DNA of 64,000 nt from Abditibacterium sp. Its GTDB lineage: Bacteria; Armatimonadota; Abditibacteriia; Abditibacteriales; Abditibacteriaceae. Shown one piece after another: positions 60,276 through 64,000 of this stretch (position 1 is the first letter of the stretch; every line of letters starts with the position of its first letter). The position numbers and the translations under genes are program-made. Below the pieces are notes generated by a model. That model had not been told where the DNA came from. It searched no databases and was given only the letters and a program-made list of their open reading frames with translations. The stretch spans positions 155,165 to 219,164 of the forward strand of contig JAUJNG010000006.1 in NCBI GenBank assembly GCA_030448265.1, read 5' to 3'.

Positions 60276-60989
60276 TCGCGCGAGATGAATGCCGCACTCG
60301 CGTTTTTCGGTTCCGGCCCAGCGGCCCGCCCGTTCATCGTCGCCCGCCGCGATGGGGCGAGTGCAGGGCCAGCAGCCAATCGAAGGAAAGCCCTGCCCGT
60401 GAAGCGGATTGGTGGGCACTTCATGGGCGCGAATATAATCCCACACTTGTTCCCTGCTCCAGTTGGCGAGCGGGTTGATTTTGACAAGCGGATAAGTTTT
60501 GTCCGGCCCCACGATGGGCGCCTGGGCGCGTTCAGGAGTCTGGTCGCGGCGAATCGCGGTGATCCACGCTTCGAATCCGGCGACGGCGCCCGCGAGCGGC
60601 GCGACTTTGCGCCAGTGGCAGCACTCGTTGGGATCGCTTTTATAAAGCGGCACGCCCTGCTCGCTCTGGGAGCGCGCTTCGGCGGCGACGATGCCCCCAT
60701 CGGGCTGAACCGCGCGGATTTGAATGCCGTATTTCTTTTCGATCTGGGTTTTGAGCGACAGGGTTTGCCCGAACTGGTAGCCGGTGTCGAGATTGAACAC
60801 GTCGGGGAAAAGCCCGCTTTCGTCGCGGATTTTGGCGAGCATATCGAGCAGCACGCAGCCCTCGGCGCCAAAAGCGGTGGCCATGGTGAGTTTGTCGCGG
60901 TAGGTGGTAACCGCCCAGCGCAATATCTCCTGCGGCGTCGCCGCTTCGAGCCAGTCAGGTGCGGGAAGAATGTCGATTTCGTTTTGCAT
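60270..60989 (-). CDS. cysH: adenylyl-sulfate (APS) reductase, CysH family with 4Fe-4S
   Basis: Reduces APS (or PAPS) to sulfite in assimilatory sulfate reduction. 239 residues: ATAFGAEGCVLLDML, FNLDTGYQF, the cluster ligands NECCHWRK and SIGCWPCTRP (CC...CxxC), so the iron-sulfur APS reductase type, and the catalytic C-terminal ECGIH. The stop codon TAA is the reverse of 60270-60272, the first bases after the cassette crossover, so insertion left cysH intact. Confidence 0.95.
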   Translation of the reverse strand: MQNEIDILPAPDWLEAATPQEILRWAVTTYRDKLTMATAFGAEGCVLLDMLAKIRDESGLFPDVFNLDTGYQFGQTLSLKTQIEKKYGIQIRAVQPDGGIVAAEARSQSEQGVPLYKSDPNECCHWRKVAPLAGAVAGFEAWITAIRRDQTPERAQAPIVGPDKTYPLVKINPLANWSREQVWDYIRAHEVPTNPLHGQGFPSIGCWPCTRPIAAGDDERAGRWAGTEKRECGIHLARG

Positions 60990-61066
60990 AGCGGTTTGAG
61001 GTCTTCAAACCCAACGCCCGCTTGAGAGTCGCGTTCCAGAGGCGGCGATTTGGGACTTCAATAAAA

Positions 61067-61141
61067 AACCACAGAGACACGGAGAAAAACAAGAGCCAGG
61101 GTAAAGATGTGATTGGCACCCCAAAAATCTCTGTGGTTCAT
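61067..61141. repeat. dispersed palindrome, AACCACAGAG family, copy 7
   Basis: AACCACAGAGACACGGAGA.. faces ..TCTCTGTGGTTCATT. It touches the stop of the UPF0182 gene. Confidence 0.85.
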
Positions 61142-61143
61142 TT

Positions 61144-63801
61144 TCAGCGTTCCAGCGCGTCTTGCAATTGTTTTTCGGCGCGCGCCACGCCGTTCCAGTC
61201 GCCCTTTTGCCGCGCCGCGCGCAAATCGCGCCAGGCCGCGCGCGCGCTTCGCAGCGAATCGGCCTCGTTTGATATGGCGTCTGGTGCGGCGGGCGCAACC
61301 AAAGTCGGGGAGCCTGCATTGCCGCTTCCCACCGTGGCCATTTGAACTTGCAACCTCAGCGCACTGCCTTCGCTGGGGGTTGAAAGCTCGCGGGTTTTGA
61401 CTTCGCCGCGCGTCGCGATGAGGCCGCGCGCCATCCCTGCCGCATCGAAACGCGGCGCGACCGAGAGCAGCGTCGGGGGCGGCGGGCCTACCACGCGCAC
61501 GCCCTCGAACTGCGGCGACGGTTCGGCCATCAGGGCGGGCAGTTCCACCGGCCCAGGCGGTTTCCACTCGACGAAACGGACTCGCCCGCGCCCCGCCGCG
61601 AAATCGCGCTCATCGGCGCCCAGAATCGCGGCGAGCGGCGAAGCGGCGCCGCGCGAACCCGCCTGACCCGTGGGGCGCGCGTAAGCCGCGAGCAGCCAGT
61701 CGCCGCCTGGCTGAGACGAGAGCGCGCGAAGCGGGGTATCGGAATGGAGAAACGGGGAAAGCAGGAGGCGATAATCGTTCTGCCGAGTTTCCCACGAAGC
61801 GGGGTCGCGATCGTGATAACGCGCCCACACCAGAGCCTGAGCCTGCAACAGCGTCGGTGAAGGCCGCAACTGGCTGCTGATGTGACGCGGCAGCGAGGTC
61901 AGGGGCGCAAAAAGCTGGGGGAAAGCGCGCCGGTAGAGCGCGATAAACGGCTCCTCTTCGTCGAGAGCGAACAGGCTCACCTGCCCGCTTCGCCCGTCCA
62001 CCACGCCCAGGGCGCTCTGGCGCCCGTAGTTGGCGCCGCTGGGCGAAGTTCCGCTCACGGCGGGGGTGGCCGAATCGGGATAATCGTCCGACCACACAAT
62101 TCCTGGCACCACCCACATCAAACGCAGCGAATCGGGCGCCTCGCCCACCACGATGGGCCGCGCCTCGTCTTCGGGCCAGAACAGAAAGGGCGCGAGTTGG
62201 CGGCAGCGCTGCGCCGCGCCGCGATGCCAGAGCGCGATTTCGCCGTTTTCGGGGTTGTATCGCGCCAGTTGCGAGTCGAAAAAACGCGCCGCCAGCGCCC
62301 AGCGCACCGCCGGATTTTCGAGCGGCACGCCGCGCGTCTGGCCCGCCGCAGAGGCCAGAACCCAGGGCGCGGTGTCGGCGGCGTCCACAATTCCATTGCG
62401 GGCGCCCCCCTCGGTTTCCGCATCGGGGCCAAAGAGAAAGGGCGTCGCAAGCGGAGGCGGGAAAATTGGGTCGCCGCCTCGCGCGGTGCGAGTCGCTTCC
62501 AGTTGCAGGGTTTGTCCGGCGGGGGCGCGAAAATGGCGCTCGCGCCAGCCCGCAGCCGGATTGGGCGCCAAGGGCACCGCGACGCCTCTATAGCGCAGCG
62601 AATTCGCGGTTCGTTCCAGGAAAACGCGCCTCACGCGCGTGGGAGCCTCCGCCTCGCGCAAAGGGCCGTTGAACGCCTCGCGCGCGCCCGCAGCCGGCCA
62701 CAGCGCGAGCGGTGCCTCCCCGCCCGAAGCGGCGGCGATGGGCAGAGACGCAAAAGCCGCGTTTTTTTCGAGCGTCAGGGGGGCGCTGCGAGTTCGGTCG
62801 AGATTCCAGGCGCGGCGCGTGGTGGCGATGTGGCGCGTGATGGCGCTGCGCCATTCGGGGTTGCGGGCCGAACGCCCGACTACCAGGGGCAGTAAAAACG
62901 GCACGATGCTGGCGGTCAGCATCCACACCGCGCCTATCACAAAAGTGAGGGCGCGCGGGCGGCGCGCGATGGCCAGGGCCGAAAAGAGGGCCAGAGAGGG
63001 CGTCGCGAGGGCGAAAAAACCTGAAGCCGTCCAGCCCAGACGAATATCGAGCGGGTCGAAAACGCGCGACGCGACATTGCCGCCGTTTACGAAGCTCGAG
63101 GGCACGTCAAGCAGGCAGTCGAAGCCCTTCCACAACAGCATTATCGCCCACAAAATTGCGAGGTGGCGCGTCGCGGCGCTTTCGCCCTGCGGCACGCGCG
63201 CGTGGGCGCCGATGATGTCTTCGTAAAAATAAATCACCAGGGCCAAAAGCAGCGACGCGAGGATGGCAGCCAGACAAAAACGGCTCAGCCACTGCCAGAG
63301 CGGCAGCTTGAAAAGGAAAAACGCGAGGTCGAAATTGCTCGCCACGTCGGTTTGCCCTGTCGGCTGGAAGTAGAAAGCGCGCAGAAAGAGCGGGTGCCGC
63401 GCCGAAAAACCCAGCCCCACCAGCCAGGCGAGAACGGCCACGATGCCGATGGTGCCCGCGCGCCGGTAACGGTCGAGATGCAGCTTGTCTTCGAGCGGAA
63501 TCAGGCCGCGCGACGGCGCTTCGAAAAAAGCCAGAGGAACGGCGAAGCGCGCCGCGTTGCGCCAGGCGAGATGGGCGTTGAGGCCCAGACAAAGCGCGAA
63601 AACACCTGCTCCCAGCGCGAAGGTGCCGAGGCGCCACAGCATTAGCTGGTCGAAATGGGCGCGATAACCCAGCGCATCGAACCACCAGCGCTCGGTCTGC
63701 CATTCGATGAGCTTGGTCGCCGCCAAAAACAGCAGCAGAAACGGCCCGCTCCACGTCAAAACGCGGTGCCAGAAAGCGCGGAATCGGGAAGAGGACGACA
63801 C
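61144..63801 (-). CDS. UPF0182 family membrane protein
   Basis: 885 residues, COG1615/UPF0182. The N-terminal ~320 residues contain seven hydrophobic segments (for example SGPFLLLFLAATKLI, IGIVAVLAWLVGLGFSA, FCLAAILASLLLALVIYFY), followed by a large extracytoplasmic domain. The family patterns WWFDALGYRAHF near the N-terminus and YPENG-like/Y-W motifs in the soluble part (ARYNPENGEIALWHRG, VWSDDYPDSATPAVSG) are present. Function unknown. GTG start at 63799-63801. The C-terminal coiled-coil tail (SARAAWRDLRAARQKGDWNGVARAEKQLQDAL) is also typical. Confidence 0.9.
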   Translation of the reverse strand: MSSSSRFRAFWHRVLTWSGPFLLLFLAATKLIEWQTERWWFDALGYRAHFDQLMLWRLGTFALGAGVFALCLGLNAHLAWRNAARFAVPLAFFEAPSRGLIPLEDKLHLDRYRRAGTIGIVAVLAWLVGLGFSARHPLFLRAFYFQPTGQTDVASNFDLAFFLFKLPLWQWLSRFCLAAILASLLLALVIYFYEDIIGAHARVPQGESAATRHLAILWAIMLLWKGFDCLLDVPSSFVNGGNVASRVFDPLDIRLGWTASGFFALATPSLALFSALAIARRPRALTFVIGAVWMLTASIVPFLLPLVVGRSARNPEWRSAITRHIATTRRAWNLDRTRSAPLTLEKNAAFASLPIAAASGGEAPLALWPAAGAREAFNGPLREAEAPTRVRRVFLERTANSLRYRGVAVPLAPNPAAGWRERHFRAPAGQTLQLEATRTARGGDPIFPPPLATPFLFGPDAETEGGARNGIVDAADTAPWVLASAAGQTRGVPLENPAVRWALAARFFDSQLARYNPENGEIALWHRGAAQRCRQLAPFLFWPEDEARPIVVGEAPDSLRLMWVVPGIVWSDDYPDSATPAVSGTSPSGANYGRQSALGVVDGRSGQVSLFALDEEEPFIALYRRAFPQLFAPLTSLPRHISSQLRPSPTLLQAQALVWARYHDRDPASWETRQNDYRLLLSPFLHSDTPLRALSSQPGGDWLLAAYARPTGQAGSRGAASPLAAILGADERDFAAGRGRVRFVEWKPPGPVELPALMAEPSPQFEGVRVVGPPPPTLLSVAPRFDAAGMARGLIATRGEVKTRELSTPSEGSALRLQVQMATVGSGNAGSPTLVAPAAPDAISNEADSLRSARAAWRDLRAARQKGDWNGVARAEKQLQDALER

Positions 63802-64000
63802 AGTGGATGGCAGATGAGGAATCTCTTAAAAAGGAGTCGGGGGGTGTTGACCGGTTCCCCCGCCACACAAGGAGTGTGGCCCGGGGCCGCCCTCGCGGGG
63901 GGTGTGCCCCTAAAAGACCCCCCCCCCCCCACCCACACAAAAAAACCCGCTGTGGGGGCCCGGGTTAGAAACCCCCACCCCCTGCGACAGTGCGTCCGTC
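63802..64000. other. gene-free homopolymer-rich window end
   Basis: From about 63880 the sequence degenerates into runs of C and G (a run of about 14 C at 63918-63931) and A7. This looks like low-quality sequence at a contig end rather than biology. No feature is called here. Confidence 0.7.

Overview
The window is high-GC DNA from a Gram-negative-type (diderm) bacterium. The gene content is housekeeping-rich: metH, ahcY, lysS, proS, pyrH, mdh, ssrA (tmRNA), feoAB, thiOSG and thiE, folE2 and cysH. The cell must have an outer membrane, because one 889-residue protein ends in a beta-barrel with a C-terminal Phe. Neither the tmRNA tag nor the gene order fixes the phylum from sequence alone. The mix (FolE2, UPF0182, YjbQ, DUF5666-like secreted proteins, C50-type carotenoid genes) would suit an environmental lineage such as Armatimonadota or Abditibacteriota; that placement is inference. 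The last ~150 bases are homopolymer-rich and look like a poor-quality contig end.

Layout. 1-5.2 kb: the 3' part of metH, then a gene split by a complete IS1-family element (8-bp target duplication, programmed -1 frameshift), then a DUF488 gene. 5.2-20.8 kb: DUF892 ferritin-like protein, LysS with a KTSC tail, a DUF5666-like secreted protein, tRNA-Gly(CCC) with promoter and terminator, an NlpC/P60 peptidase, a HlyD-type adaptor, a PfkB sugar-phosphate kinase, a TagA-type glycosyltransferase fused to a degenerate WecA/TagO domain, AhcY, a duplicated ABC-2 permease and ProS. 20.8-28.9 kb: a long palindrome, a candidate structured RNA, several small genes, an atypical response regulator with a CHASE3-like histidine kinase, a phage-type 'PGAEKL' protein, tRNA-Met(CAT), a small basic protein behind a consensus promoter, Mdh and a small lipoprotein. 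28.9-41.7 kb: outer-membrane protein, radical SAM/SPASM protein, FmdB-type zinc ribbon, thiamine genes, FeoA-FeoB-Cys-rich partner and a GT2 glycosyltransferase. 41.9-50 kb: a second DUF5666-like protein, a non-standard GrpE / lidless Hsp70 / HPD-less membrane J-like cluster, lipoamide dehydrogenase, tmRNA, a hydrolase and PyrH. 50-60 kb: a UbiA prenyltransferase and a CruF-like carotenoid protein, a decayed carbohydrate locus (GH10 and sulfatase pseudogenes beside an intact GH43), a tandem PTPS protein with FolE2, an M20 amidohydrolase and a fused AhbA/AhbB-like protein. 59.7-63.8 kb: a solitary integron-type gene cassette exactly abutting the cysH stop codon, then cysH and a UPF0182 membrane protein.

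How the genes work together. MetH, AhcY and CysH belong to methionine/SAM turnover and sulfate assimilation. ThiO, ThiS, ThiG and ThiE build and couple the thiazole of thiamine. FeoA, FeoB and the Cys-rich peptide import ferrous iron. FolE2 and the PTPS protein start a pterin or deazapurine (queuosine-type) pathway. UbiA and the CruF-like protein suggest C50 carotenoids. Intergenic space is full of dispersed palindromes; one family (AACCACAGAG...CTCTGTGGTT) occurs seven times.
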